Positions 13,168 through 27,083 are shown, numbered from the stretch's first letter. The stretch: DNA of 64,000 nt from Zerene cesonia (GCF_012273895.1 NC_052122.1:7626001-7690000); one strand, 5' to 3'. Made by a program: numbers and translations. The notes: generated by a model not told the origin, from the letters alone.

Positions 13168-15512
13168 CCATTATAATAAGACTGTTAAAGTTTCATAGTT
13201 GATGAACTGCATTTGCCATAAAAATGTGTACTAACAACAAAATGAAATAAATATGTTATGGGGCTCATAGACAATAAACGTGATTATTTTCTTCGCTATT
13301 GATAACGCCATCAGACGTTTAAAAAATTCACATAATATTAAATTACATATTCACATAAATAAAACAAACATTGTAAGAGGGATTCCGATACAACAGATAT
13401 GATTATATTGCCGTTTTTACAGGTAATGCTACGGAGGGAACCCTTGCTGCGTCGGCACGAACTTAGTCGATTTTATTTTTATTAATTAACAGCTGTTAAA
13501 TATAGTTTCAATCAAATTAAATATATCCAGTTGATTAAAGGCGTTCGACGGTAATTTTTCTTTAGTTTGATTAATTATCAGCGAAATAGAAATATAGCGC
13601 AGGTGATAGATCCAAAATAAAGGAACGAAAATTTACATGCGTGCGAAAAATATGCTATATGAAATTACTAAATGGCCTCAAATTGTGGTAATGTTAGGAA
13701 TAAAATAATATTGACCATGGCTTCCATATGTTGATGACTTTGTATTAAGCTAAAAGCCGGTTTTAAGTTTAATATCGACATGCACATGAATGAACAAACT
13801 TCGCTTGCTCACGTGGACTATATGAAAAGAACATAACCTACACTTGTTTTATTTGCGCTAAAACCTGTTTGAGCAGTGCGAAATGCGGTTTACACGGAGA
13901 TGGAAAAATATAAGAGCATTATGAATGCTAGATGTAAATTGCATTACTGATAAACATGGAACAATGCAAGAATTTGAATAAAAAAATTATTTTTACTCTT
14001 TATATCTCAATATAATCAAAACCTTATAACAAGAAAGGTCTAGTAGATCGCACCAAGGTCCACATGTGATTACATTTTACTTGATACGGTTTGGCAAAAT
14101 ATCGAGGTTTCAAATTCCGCCTCGTGATCAAATTTTGTCTGTTCTTTAAAAATTTCTCATTTACAAAGCATTTGTATGCTATAAAAAACTAAATTACATT
14201 TTGCTAGGTTTATCGTTAAACTATATTACTTACTATACTTATAAATTTAAACAGCGGACCTTAGACGAAAATACTCTTAATTTTGCTTTGCATAAAAACT
14301 GTTGTTGGAAAAAGTTCGGATATCCTCTCAGAAAGCTTAGTAACATGTGTTAAGCGGATTTTTTTTTCGATTTTTAATTTCATCCCGACGAGCGCAGCAT
14401 CTGCCATCGGTGTAAAGTGACCTAAAATTCCACTTGGCTTAATTTTCATAAGTGACTTTATGCGACGGTTTCGTTTAGAATTTCTTTTAAATTAATATAT
14501 CTCAATAATCATAATCTGTGTATGTACTAGTTCTAGTAGTATCTACTATGAATTTCTTTCATACAGATATAAATTCATAGTAAGTACTTAGATATTCTCT
14601 AGAATGTTGATACTGGCGACTTGCCCCAGACTTTGTACGGTTACAATTATGCATGTTATATACAAATTCTTCTTGAATCACTCTATACACAAAAAAAGTC
14701 TGCATCAAAATCTAATGAGAAGGTTTAAAGATCTAAACATATATAGGGACAGACTAGAGTGTTATAGAAAGTACAATAGAACATTTAGAATCTTGTGTAA
14801 ATAGTCTTCATACTTATACGCTCTCCTTTTATTTACTTTTTAGATTGACAAAATAAAATTGTAAGGTGTAAGTTATAACTAATAAGTACACATGTAGTAA
14901 GATATGTTAATTAGAAATATTTTAACCGCGCATTTCCTTTTTAGCTAGGATATTAATGTTATAGCTTATTTTATTTATGTATATATCCTGGATTGCACAC
15001 AGCAATAATAATAAAAACAGCACATAAGATGGAAATGGCGGCTTTATTGCTCAATAGCAACCAGATAGTGATACAATTTCAGCAAGTGTATAAAATTAGA
15101 AAAGTAAACAAACACACACACCCACATGTACACACACTATTTAATATCACTATTCAATTTCAGAGCATTTAAAACAAAAATAATATATTAACTTTAAAAA
15201 AAATCAATGAAAAAATACATGTATTGCAAATAACGATACTTTGCCATATTTTAAGACGTTTTGCATTTGTGCATTCCTAAGTGGGTAAATCATTCTAAAC
15301 TTGCACAGATTTTACGATAAAAGTGACGTTTAACAATGAATTCTAAACTAATTGTAGATTCATACTTCTATCAGTAAAAAATTAAAAGTTATTTTTAAGT
15401 AGCAAGCAATACGGGGATGAAATGGTATACAGCAGGAAGAAAAGGACATGAGTATTTAACTACGTCCGTAAGGCTGTGTACCTTCTAAGAAATACTTACA
15501 TATCGTATCAGA
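13168..15512. other. Intergenic or intronic DNA
   Basis: No supported exon. A short segment at 13,423-13,482 (TACGGAGGGAACCC followed by an AT-rich tail) resembles the 3' end of a common lepidopteran repeat. A (CA)n-rich tract lies near 15,104-15,137. On the minus strand an AATAAA lies at about 15,042-15,047, downstream of the ratchet-like site. By itself it does not show a transcript end. Confidence 0.4.
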
Positions 15513-15555
15513 TTAATTCATCGGGATCACATTCATTATAGTCAGAAACCGATCA

Positions 15556-15592
15556 ATGCTGTAGTAGCTTACCTGTAAGAAAACAAAAAACA
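15556..15592 (-). promoter_or_regulatory. Candidate recursive-splicing (ratchet) site
   Basis: Read on the minus strand, a polypyrimidine tract (TTTTTTGTTTTCTTACAG, ending at 15,573) runs directly into a strong donor, GTAAGC, from 15,572. A 3' splice site abutting a 5' splice site with no exon between them is the signature of the ratchet points that split very long insect introns into steps. The candidate gene with a minus-strand first exon at 38,713-38,647 would put it about 23 kb into the intron, a plausible place. Alternatively, the acceptor opens a terminal exon reading 19 codons to a TAA at 15,513-15,515. I favour the ratchet reading because both sites are strong and abutting. Confidence 0.4.
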
Positions 15593-18500
15593 TATTAATT
15601 ATGAATAATCAATATACCTTAACAAAGCGAGCTAATACAATTTCTATAATTGTCACTTTACTTTTTTTTGTATCGAGAGGATTTTGTATGTATGTTTTCA
15701 ATATTTTCACACAATTAAAAATTCCTGACTAATATAGGAAACATTTTATACCCCGGGCTAAACTATTATAGTACTGTAGTAGTGGCTAGCATACCTAGTA
15801 GTCACAATTATTTTATTTAAGACATAATATACTAGCATAGTTTTTAAGAATTAATTGTTACTAACAAAATGAGTCTGAGACACTTGAAATTAAAAAGAAA
15901 TAAATAAACCGGTCGGTGCCAAGATGAGCAGTTTAGTTTTTAAATAAAGTTGTATGCATCATCAAGATTCATACACTATTGTCAATATGTCATACTTATT
16001 CTATGTTTCAATTTATATGTGACTTGTATTGCGTTTCTTCATGAAGGAACCAGCATGTTGAAAACCAAATGTTTAACGTTATGTGACATCTATAGCTTAC
16101 TCTTGGCTGCATACAAGAGTACTATAAAACTCAATAAATTATAAAATACTTACGTAAAGAAAAGTGTAGATAAAGTAATAACATGTAAAATCTAAATCAA
16201 TAGCCTTAAAAAGCTGTTTATAATAAACATTCTGAGATAATAAAAACGATGCCACAGTCAAAAACTATTAATAACCTAAAGCGTTTAGTGAACGCCCTAA
16301 TGGTCATCGACCACGTAATTCAGTGGAATGCAAATTGTGTCGTCATATTCCAAATACGGCGATACACCTTACGTATTCCACTACGATGTTACGAGTTACG
16401 AGGCGTAGGTGGCGTGGGTTAGACCACCATACCATGATTGCGGGTCAAATATTATGATTTCACTTTTCCACGGCCTTGAACTTTAAACCTTCTTTTCTTT
16501 GTAATGTTATTTTATATAAAATTGCGAACTAGATAATATTGTCGAAATTGCACCAATTCTGATTTAATTTAGCTAAAGATTGGATTTTCTAAGCCTTTTG
16601 TTTATGTACGTTTAAATAGTGCTGGTTAAAAAAAAATCTGTTTTATTCATTTCATTAATTATTCTGGTCATGATATTTAATTAAGTCATTTATTTAGTAC
16701 ACTTCTATTTGCGTATCGCATAAATTTGCATAATTATTTATCTTTTATAGTTTAAGATATCACAAAAGAGACACTAGGTCTCTTTATGATAAATATAACA
16801 ATAGTATCCAATGAACTGTGATGGTAGTGTATTATTTATTGTCTTTTATTCGATTCGTATTTGTATTTGACTGTATTTTATACTTTATCATGAACACTAA
16901 TACTAAAGCCAATTGTTGAACGAATTGGTGCATCGATCTGTCTGTTTAACAACGAAACATTCAAATTAACTAAAATAAACTTGTTCAAAACAAAGCAAAC
17001 AGCCATAACCATTGTCGATTTTGATGAAAAAACCTTTTTTTTTATTTTTGAAAAAAAAAAAATCATGTATTGTGCTTTTGATATTGTAGTTTAAAAAAAA
17101 ATTGTAATATTACAGTAATACATTATATTTTTATTCATATACTAAATGTAACGTTGGTTCAAAAAATAACATTTTTATTCCTAAATAACATAGTGTCACT
17201 GTGTTTTTAATAGGTGGAGTTCATTAAATTGGTTCGCCTATAACGTGAATATATAATTAATTAATGATAAATTTAAAAGAGGTTAAAAGTACCTACATAC
17301 CTCCTTTTTGGTTCATAAACAAGTTTAAAAAATAAAAATTGTCAGTATTATACCACATATTATAATATACTTCTTTTTATATTGAAACTCGCTTGCTTTG
17401 CAGCATCTGCACCACTTAAACAAGGTACAGACCGTTAACTAGTCCTTTTAAAACAAGACTTCGATTGTATTTATATGACTTTATGTTATAAGTCAGTTTT
17501 ATGAATTTTTTGTTCTCTGACTAGTTAACATCAATTTTATATTTTTACAATAATTTTGGATGAATTAATTAGTAAATTAAATAATACTTGAGCTGGATTT
17601 AGTGTAATTCTGTGACAATAAAAAGACCCTATGTTACCAAAGCAGTTTTCACGTAACCTAACAAAAGTTTTTATTTATCATAAAATGTATATTTTTTTAT
17701 TGTTATTTTCTAGCTCTTTAATTGTTTCATGCATTGTTTAAAATTTAGACGCTAAGCCGTTGGCGCTGCTTATTAAATGCATGAATTAATTATTCTATCA
17801 AGTTTCGTGTAATCGTATTTCAGTGTTACATTCCACTTACCAGTAACAAGAATTAAAAACGCTTCTGAATCTGATTCCTATTCTGATATTATATGTATCA
17901 TATTGCATTCTTCGGTACGTGATGGGAAATAAAAACAATGCTCAGCTATAAAATGATAAGGCTCTAGTTTAAACAATAATATTGTTCCTCTGTTTGTCAG
18001 CCGTTATTTTGTTATATATTCTCATAAATAATCTTTATAGCTAGTGTATTTTTAAAGATGTTCAGAATTTCACTGTACCTACCCGTTTATTCTATCATGA
18101 CCATCTCGGGGCCAAGTCCCACAAAAAGGGAGTCTATCGTTGCTTTTTTATATGCATTCTTTCATTTGTAACGGTTGAGAATGAGGCTTATGTCAGTCGG
18201 AGATGAGAGGGACTGAGATGCAAGATTGATTTTTTGTTCGTTATTTATAAGGTTGACACGATGATATTTTCCGTGAGAATTCGGCAGCAATTATCTTATT
18301 AACGTTTACTTTTAGACTGCACATTCCCCTAATGCCTACTTTCTTAAGTCAATCAGACCAAAATAAAATATATAACTTTGAAAGATTTGATCGTTTACAT
18401 AATACAATGCTATTCTTATACAATATGGTTTTGCCTCATTGATTTAATCTACAGAAAAAAACTCGTCGTTGTGATTTACAAAAAGTTATCTTGAAAATAA

Positions 18501-18600
18501 CAAAAGAGTGACGTATCTATACATTTTAAACGTGAAAGTCGAAACCAACGATCATTCTCATTCACAATTCTTGTATTCCAATAAAATGACACCGCCGCAG
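15593..18600. other. Intergenic or intronic DNA
   Basis: AT-rich sequence with A/T homopolymer runs (for example near 17,040-17,100). No domain-bearing frame and no clear repeat was recognised. The short frames at 15,950-16,144 (plus) and 16,878-17,066 (minus) look like chance. Confidence 0.45.
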
Positions 18601-18722
18601 CTACTTCGTGGATGTTGATACGTTTGTACAGTGTAAGTCGATTGTAACAATGAGTGTATGTTTTGAAAATCGTCTCGCATTCGACGCTGCTTGGCCTCTA
18701 TTTACCTAAACGCGTTTGGCAT

Positions 18723-18758
18723 ATGAATACTATGAATACTGACACCAACGAATTCAAG
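18723..18758 (+). CDS. Weak candidate first coding exon
   Basis: Two in-frame ATG codons (18,723 and 18,732) open a frame reading MNTMNTDTNEFK, which ends exactly at a strong donor, TTCAAG|GTAAGTT (GT at 18,759). An in-frame TGA lies upstream near 18,650, so the frame cannot extend far. The preceding 130 bp are somewhat richer in GC than their surroundings, as expected for a 5' UTR. I recognise no family from twelve residues and see no partner exon. A chance ATG before a chance donor is a real possibility. Confidence 0.18.
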
Positions 18759-21695
18759 GTAAGTTATATATTGCTGTCGTTTATAAGTACCATTTATCAC
18801 ATGCTTTAGATACGATCGTAGATTTTTGAATATCTTCGTATTCGCTTGTGTTCGCCCAAAGAATTTATGGTTATACATTTTTCGCTAGATTATTTTTTAT
18901 AGTACTTAAGCGACTTAGACTTAAATGTCAAAAGTCGTTGAATAATTGTTATTGTGATTGTCATAGCTTTATTTACTTGATACCTTTATTTTATTTTATA
19001 CCACTCGAGTTTATTAGAGCGAGTACAACAAACAAGAATCAAATTAAATATCATCATTGTCAATATCATACATTATGTTTGTATAAAATGAACCTATATA
19101 AAAAATATTTGTATACACCTGTACATTATACAAGGAATTGATAACAAAAGATTTAAACTACTACAAAATAGAAGGATAACAGAGAACAAAGCGATATTTG
19201 CGCAGAATAACATAGTTAATGTATTAAATATCAAAAGTCACGTTTGGTATTCTAGAGATACTCCGAATGTAAACAGAATTATGATGGCTATGCCACATGG
19301 TATTCAAGAGTGGTATCTTGCTGTATTACGTCACCTACATGTGTCCTATTTGTTATTATGAGTAAATTGTGTTACAATATAAGACAATTGTTCGAAGAGT
19401 TTAAGATTCAGACAGATTTTCCAAATTTTTGTTGTATGCAAATAGCTTTTCAAGTGTAGAAATATGTTGATTTCTAGTAGATGTAGGTATATAGAAAAAA
19501 ATATTATAAGGCATTCCTATTTTAAAAGAATGTACATTTTTTTAATCTCTTATTATGTCCTAGACCTAATATTAGCAATTAGGATAAAAGCGTGAATGAA
19601 GCAAATATTTTTCACAATAAATTTTGATTAATTAACTAAATAAACAAATCGCGAATATAATATTATAATGAATTCTTTAGTTAACTCGTAGTTGAGAAAG
19701 CTTTATACCTTATAAATAAAAGATGTTCAAGTTAAGAGATATGCACTTCAGTTAATGGATATGGGCATTTGAGCTAAACGGTTACAACCATTTAGATGAA
19801 ACGCTGTTATAGAGAAAACGTTAGATATTTAATATAAATAAACTGCTTTTTATCGATAACAACTCGGTATTAGCCGCTTCAATTTATTGCAATTACATAC
19901 GGTATATGAGGCTTACATCCCGTTAGTTTGTACAAAAACTGAAGTTAACATGAACGGTATCAGCTCCGTACTTGGCTAAAACTACGTTCCTCGAACTAGG
20001 GAACTAGTTGGCCAGTGATAATACGATAGTAATAAGTCCAAGAATTTGTTATATGTAGGTCCAGTTGAATGTGTGAAGGATGGCCTGATGTACGACGGTT
20101 ATAGCTCGGTAGAAAATCCTATGTATTATAAATTAATAACGCTACCTGTGGTTAAATGATTGATCTACGTTAAGCACAAAGTATGATCACGGTTAATATT
20201 AAATATGTCTACATTATATCAAACCACAGACACTATTGGCGAAATATGAAGGAAACCTACTGTGCCAAATGTAAGTAATAATGTATTAATTCCAAGAGAT
20301 TAATTCAACTCTACATTTCATTGAACTGATTTATGCTTCGTGATACGCAACCTATGCCATATCAGATACGTATAAGTAATATCCGTGAATCTCTGCGGTT
20401 TCGATATAATAATAATAAAACGAATTGTTAGTGATATTTTGTTGCGATTTGTCTATGCTTCGTCAGAGGTCGAAGTATACAAGTTATAGGTATACTTTCA
20501 CTGACACAAGCCGGTCCTTTCGTAACAGTTCGACACGTCTTTGTTACCGAATTTAAGACTTGCGACCCGTTAAATTAACACTTCACGGGTCTTACTTTTC
20601 CGAAACAATAATAATTGATGAAACTCCAATGCAAAGTGATATTACTGTTTGTTGTCTATGTGTTAATTATATAACTTTATATACCCTTATTTTTTTACAA
20701 TATTTTATTGGTAATATTATTTCTCATTGAATATGCTGTGAACAGCCTCGTTTCCCCGAAGGATAAGTAGATGGTTACATTTGTTTTATATATTGGGGAG
20801 TAAAATCACATTGTTTTTTACTTTAAATCCAGGAATGTTCTCTATATTGTAAGGACTTATTTTCCTCACGGGTAATTTAAGTGTGTGTGTGTAAGATTTG
20901 GACATATGGCCATATCGAAGCAATAGGTATAATCCACAAAAGGAAATCCGTATTTGGATATATAAGTCGAATTAAAAATTCAAATAAATGATACAACACT
21001 GATATAAAATAAATTCTCTGAAACAGTTACAAGTTACGCGACACATGTTAATCGTCATAACTTCTCAGTCAATAGCATTTTATTAGATACAGTTTTATAA
21101 ACAAAAAGGCAATGCATGGCACGTTCGTATGTTCATCACAACGCGAACGGAACCTTCGCATATAATTATTTCACACAATCGGATTGAAAACCGATGAAAA
21201 ACAAAGTGAGAGCATGGGAACTAAGACGATCCGCTTGATAACGGCTTGTCAAATGTTACTCCTCTAGAACTCTGACTTGGAATTGTGACTTGCAAATGCG
21301 ATTATGTATGTTATGTAATTTATTTATCAATGCCACAGAATATTATAAAACTGTACTAGGATTAATACTAATTTTATTATTGCAGTTATGTATGTATATT
21401 TGTTTGGTGAGTCTTTGAAAGTTCTGATCCGAAATAAAATATGAGGCACCAAAATGTACTTTACTTCCTTTTTTCAATGGTTCATAATAATTTGTTTCAC
21501 ATAGTTTTATGAAGATAAAGTTTGTCTCTAAAGTATAGTATTGGAAGTGTCATAACACGGGTCGGCTAAGAATTTTATTAAACTTTTAGCTTGTGGCTTT
21601 ATAATGAAAGAACCAACGGTTAAGGAACCGGTCATTACATATTTAAATGTAAACAAACACAAAGAGGATTAGAGTATCAGTTTTATGGAATTTCT

Positions 21696-21744
21696 CTATT
21701 TGCCTATCTATTTGGTTCTACATATTTCTATTTGCCTATCTATT
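21696..21744 (+). repeat. Short tandem duplication
   Basis: The 17-mer CTATTTGCCTATCTATT occurs at 21,696-21,712 and again at 21,728-21,744, with a period of 32 bp. It is a small local duplication, probably replication slippage, with no associated gene. Confidence 0.8.
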
Positions 21745-24700
21745 GTAAATGTGGCTATAACACTCAACTAAAAACTTACTAAATAACCCGAGAATATCCG
21801 TCAGGGGTTGCCATTAAATAAACTTGTTTTCTAGTTTTATAATAACGTGAATAATTTCATCGAGAAGCAAATAGGTACGTCTATGATGTAAGTAGGGAAA
21901 TACTATGAAAGTAATACCACTTGATACTCTATTGTTATTGTACTTATTACCTAATCTTTTTGCGTTTACTAAACCGCGTTACATTTATTTATTTTTTTAT
22001 TGAGCGTTTTCAAATAACTTTCCTTTCTTCAATTACTTTTTAACCGTCTTGGGTTTTATGACCATTTTGTATTTTGCTCTTTTTTTTTTAAAAGTATGAT
22101 TATTTTATAAAACACATTGTGCACTTAAACCGAAGAAGAACCGCGCTTGAAGATTGAACCGAATCCATAACTGAAAAAGTGTTTTGGAGAAAAATGGCAA
22201 CTCGTAATTGTATCGACTCCGTTGCGTCGTATCAATTATTATATAATAAAATATGAAAAATATTTTTTATGGATATTTAGACTACTAAAAAACGATTGAA
22301 ATGAAAAAAAATATTACATACTTGAAATGTAGTTGGGTAAATAAGGCTTGATCTTAAAATAGGCAAAATAATCTTAATGCACACCTTAAAGGGACTTTAA
22401 CCCTACGATATTGTATTCTATATGCGACCGATACAAGCGATTGCGCGCGTGTGTGGAATTACATACCAGTTTCAGAGAAGATCGCATTTAACCACAAAAT
22501 TTACATTTGCGTTGAAGATTATTCTTATTCCCGCGGCATAAAGTTCCAATTCACGAGTCGTTTAATTAATGCAATAGTTTATTCTATAGATGTAACCTAT
22601 ACGAGTGAAGGCTCAAGATAATATGTTAACCAATAGCTTGGAAGCCACAAGATTGCTGCGAATTCTTGTTTATAAAGTTTTACTGGTTTTGAATGCTATC
22701 TAACGAGGCACCTTATTGAGACAGCCGGGCTCCTATGCGTTTTCTGCATACTGATCGATGCATACCTCAAGTAACCTGGCTTTTATATGGGACTAGAATT
22801 ATTCAGGAGATTAAGGCGATAACAAGGATAGCGAATTCTTTTACTTTTCATACACCCCTCAATTCGTCGTTCGGTATTTGCGTATTAAAATATGAAACAA
22901 TACATATCTACTGATAAACAAAGCGTACCATTTAATATGTTTTATTTTTATTTGTAGGTAAAAATATATTTTATTCTTAATTTATATGGGTGATGTCATA
23001 AAATCCCTGATCACAGCGAAAAATGTTTGCTCCCAAAACCATGATTCATAAAGTTTTGGCTAATCACGCGAAAGGAAGCGCTTCTTTATAAAGTTTATTA
23101 TTAGTATAAAGCAAAGGGTTAATGCCGGTATTCATGCGGACATTAAAAATCAAATTCGAGCGAATCATTTCTAAAATACTGATCACTTGCACACTCATTT
23201 ACGTGCACGCATGCATTTTAATACGCTATCAGAATTTTTACGTCCTGATTTAATGGCGCTGTAGCGAACGAGTTAATAACGTGGATTGGAATTTAAATTA
23301 CTAAGAACCATAAAGTTCTGATTTGGCAATCATAATATTATACAGCGTTTGTACGAAAACAGGTAGGCACCTACCGATGTCTTACAGTTAAGGCATGGGG
23401 ATAAATGTGTACCGTTCTGTTAATTTGAATAATAATTATCGCTGAGAGACAGTCTTATCATTAATCCGGTCGATGTCCGGTCGCAGCGAATAGGCCGTTT
23501 TCGAGTAATGCCATCCGGCCCGGATGTATATGAAAGTGGTACTGGTGGAGTGTGAACGCTTCTGAATATTACGACGTCAGTTAAAACTTTTTTCTTATTT
23601 CTCACCAAAAAAAAAAGAAAAAGAAAGAATTTTTCAATCTTCGTCATTTTTGGGCTTGGCGATTAAAATTAAATTCCTAGTAATTTTCAATGCGTTTGTC
23701 TCCGTCAGTTGCGACTTTGTAAAATTACATTGCAATGGCAGGGTTTACCAAATGCTTTATACAGACAATCGTGTATATAAACGCATCGTCACTCGATGCT
23801 AAATTAAACACGACACGCAATTGGGCAAAAGATGTTACATGTATTTTTTTGTATTGATAAGGTTTACTTATAACTTACTCTAGGATCTATTACTGGAGAT
23901 AGGTTCAATTTGATCTTGTGTTTAGTAATACACATTACAATATAATTTAAATATAGTAACTAGTAACCTCAGAGAAGAACACTGAGTTTTTCGATTTACG
24001 CTCTAGAATATAAATAACACACAAATTCTCAAGTAAAAATTTCGTAAATTATAAAACGATTATATCGTCACATAACGCCCCTATTTAAACACTTAGACCA
24101 AAATGAATTGCGTGCGTACACGCAGTCTCACAAGATTACAGTGCATTGGCTTCTATTCAAGATGTCTTCCTGAGGATATGAATGAAAGTGCACTGTTGAC
24201 GAAATGTTTGAATGATCACACATAGGATGTCATTTCTTAATGCAACACATATGTAGTAGTCAATATCCATATATGACATAAATACTTCTTCAAGAATTCG
24301 ATAATCATTATGGTAAGTTCAACTTGCTCAACTGATGTCTTATGTATGTCCCATATAAACAGGTTCTCACATAAATTCCCGTTCAGCTGGCCGCTATAAA
24401 TAATAGCATAGATAATGTATTTGTAAATAGCTATGTATACATCTGCCTCATATTCAAATGTGAGTGGTTAAAATTCGGCATTCCTATACTGGGGTTATGC
24501 AAATGCTGACATACTTGAAAAAATCATTCATTTCATGATTATAGGTACCTATAGTTCCCAAAAATTTATATTATAAATTAAAAAAAATATCATGCTTTTT
24601 GTATAATGATTATCAAAATTGTCAAATAATGTTAATTAATCACATTTTGTAAATCAAACTATGCCAATGACAAAATAGAAGATTCGCTATCTATACGGAT

Positions 24701-25017
24701 ATATGGATAATAATGATTCCGAATTAGTTGCAATGCAATTAACGAAAACAAAATATGTACATATACAATGGACTTATGAATTCAGCGCGTGACCCGTTTG
24801 TATTGTTCACTGAATATACTATAGCCACGATTGGGAGATCATAAATGGTAAGAGGTACCCTTAAACATCGCATTCTTTAAATTGCGATTCACAAAACGGG
24901 AAAGATATATTGTCTACAGGCAATATTAATATACTGTTTCTGAGCAAAAACATAGTGCTCCGCTGAAAATGGTCGTGGATTGAACATGGCGGACGTGTTT
25001 CCCACGCGCAATGGGAT

Positions 25018-25038
25018 GCGAGCGCGCATGTCGCTCGC
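25018..25038. repeat. GC-rich palindrome
   Basis: GCGAGCG (25,018-25,024) and its complement CGCTCGC (25,032-25,038) flank a 7-nt loop. More CATGTGTGCTCGC follows immediately, and AACATGGCGGACG lies 35 bp upstream. It stands out sharply from the AT-rich background and may be a regulatory island or the edge of a decayed element. Confidence 0.5.
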
Positions 25039-26860
25039 ACATGTGTGCTCGCCCGTTCGGCTTTGCGGGAAATCTTGTGATGGCCTTTGTTTTTTCTCTA
25101 TCAAATATGGATCACAAATAAACACCAATCCATAAAAACAAACAATCATTCTGTAACAATTGTATACAATTTAGGTTAAATTTACATTAACCTATACAAC
25201 CACAACGGCTATGAAGTATTCGATACGGCAGTTTAATTAATGTATCATCCATACAGTCAATTAGCGGTAAATTAAATTCAATGGAGTGGTTTTATTTCGT
25301 ATATTTCCATTGTCTACGTCTTACTCAAGAGGTTAGTCGAAATTTTATCATAAAGAAATAAAAAGCGAAATACGTATCAAATATTTTGTATGTTTATTCA
25401 TTTTGTATAAGTCAATTTATTTAACAAACTTAAATATTTAATTACTTTCAATGCCCGCGCTGGGTAAGTAAAAAGTCCAATTATAACAATTTACATATAA
25501 CTTACCTATGCTTGTAAATGTCAATAAACATAATATTGATATGTAAGGAAATCGTGTCAAACAACTGTCCCCACAGTAAATTATTCAGTGACAAATAATT
25601 TGTATGTATCGTTAGTAAAATTCGTTAGTATGTAATTTAGACTCAAATATTAGACATTACATCAGTTATGTAGAGACGTGTTGGGCGCGGCTCGGGCATT
25701 GAACAGATACCGTTATCATTCTGTATCCTGTTTTTGATTATACCTTACTGTGAATGAAACGTAGCAAAAACGTGAAGCGCTTTTAATTTGCTTACTACTA
25801 AAGCTGTCATAGATTAGTCTGTAATGACTATTCTTTAATTTACTTTTCTCATGCATTCGTTAACAATTTTATGACAATAATGTATAAATATTTTCAAGTG
25901 CCTTTGTTATCTCTTATGTTACATCTAGTTTAAAGTGAACAATCTATTCTCAAGAGATTTTGAAGAACCGGGATAAGCTCGTATTTTGACAAAAAGTCTG
26001 AAACACGTGGTTGCCCGCATATGTTCTATGTTTTGAGGCTTGATCTCACATCTGTTAATCTGGGCGGGTCGCACATTTTATAATGATGGGAAAGAAAATA
26101 AAACCCGAATAAGATGTAGCAAAAACTACAACTTCCTATCTTTATAATACAGTCGCTTTATCAAGCACGCATGCTTCCATCAAGCATTCAAGATGAAGCT
26201 GTGTTACTGCAACCAATTAGAAAAGACACTTTCAATTCGAAGTACGCGCGTACGATGGTGTCTTTTAAATAATTCAGGTTACAATATTAGGGTCAGTACC
26301 AATTGACCCTATGCAGCTGCTGTCCGAACGAACCGTTTTCAATATTGTTACACATACATAAATATTCTTTTTGGCATATTCCAATATTTAATTAAGTGGA
26401 TATTAAATGTTTAGATCAATGGAAAAATAAATGCTTTACGTAGGTTGTGTGTTAATTTTTTTTCTTATTAACATTTGTGAATAAATATTACAATAAATAT
26501 TAATTGTCCCTGTAATTTCTAAGTTATATAACGTTTCTTAGAAATTAAAGAAGATACAAATAGCAATATACTCTTCATACGTGGCGATCCTATTGACTAT
26601 AAATATGTAAAGAAATTTTTTATCTCTTGATGTCCAAAAGAAGGTAGAAAAGAAACACATGAAAAGAAAAACAGGTTACATGAACAAGTGCTTAATTCAT
26701 TTTTTGTTAACATAAGATGTTGGCATCGTGAATATAGTTAATTTATTGTACGGACTACGTTTTTTATCCATTCCGACCAAATAAGGGTCATTAGTCGGAT
26801 ATAAAAGAAAAAAATAATGCAAGTGGAATAAAAAATAGGTTCTGTATTAACCCTAGATAA

Positions 26861-26928
26861 AAAATGTTCTTATAATAAAGAAAGAAACTTTTATCTCTAT
26901 CTTTCTTTCTTCATTATAAGAACATTTT
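26861..26928 (-). repeat. 27-bp-stem hairpin
   Basis: Arms of 27 nt (26,861-26,887 and 26,902-26,928) around a 14-nt loop match at 26 of 27 positions. In a minus-strand transcript the single mismatch becomes a G-U wobble, so the stem would be fully paired. The stem is AT-rich, with AAGAAAGAAA at its base next to the loop. It could be a pre-miRNA-like or siRNA-producing hairpin, a fold-back MITE, or a by-product of slippage. No known insect microRNA sequence was recognised in it. Confidence 0.6.
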
Positions 26929-27083
26929 ACACAACAAAAATCTTATTTATCTATAAACCATATTTTAAAATACAGAAACATACGAGTATTTATGTTGAGC
27001 TGAATATTAATTAAGAATATATGTATATTCATACCATCTGTATTGTCACGTGACGTCTGTTCATCAGATTGGTAATCCTACTA

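Larger units (their letters stand above)
18760..27083. other. Gene desert, middle part
   Basis: No supported exon in over 8 kb. It contains a short direct repeat (21,696-21,744), a palindrome-rich GC patch (24,960-25,075) and a strong hairpin (26,861-26,928), each listed separately. The longer frames (97 codons at 18,848; 75 at 23,420, minus; 86 at 24,889, minus) have no domain, no signal peptide and no splice-site support. Confidence 0.5.

Noticed and set aside
13423..13482. Acceptor-like TTTTTACAG followed by an open frame to TAA
   Set aside because: The block TACGGAGGGAACCC with an AT tail looks like a repeat end, and the frame is only 20 codons.
15513..15572. Short terminal exon reading 19 codons to a TAA on the minus strand
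   Set aside because: Possible, but its first bases are themselves a strong donor fused to the acceptor, which favours a zero-length ratchet site. The peptide matches nothing I know.
23420..23647. 75-codon minus-strand frame with a balanced C-terminal half
   Set aside because: No start context, splice site or family. The N-terminal half is low-complexity Phe/Lys from A/T runs.
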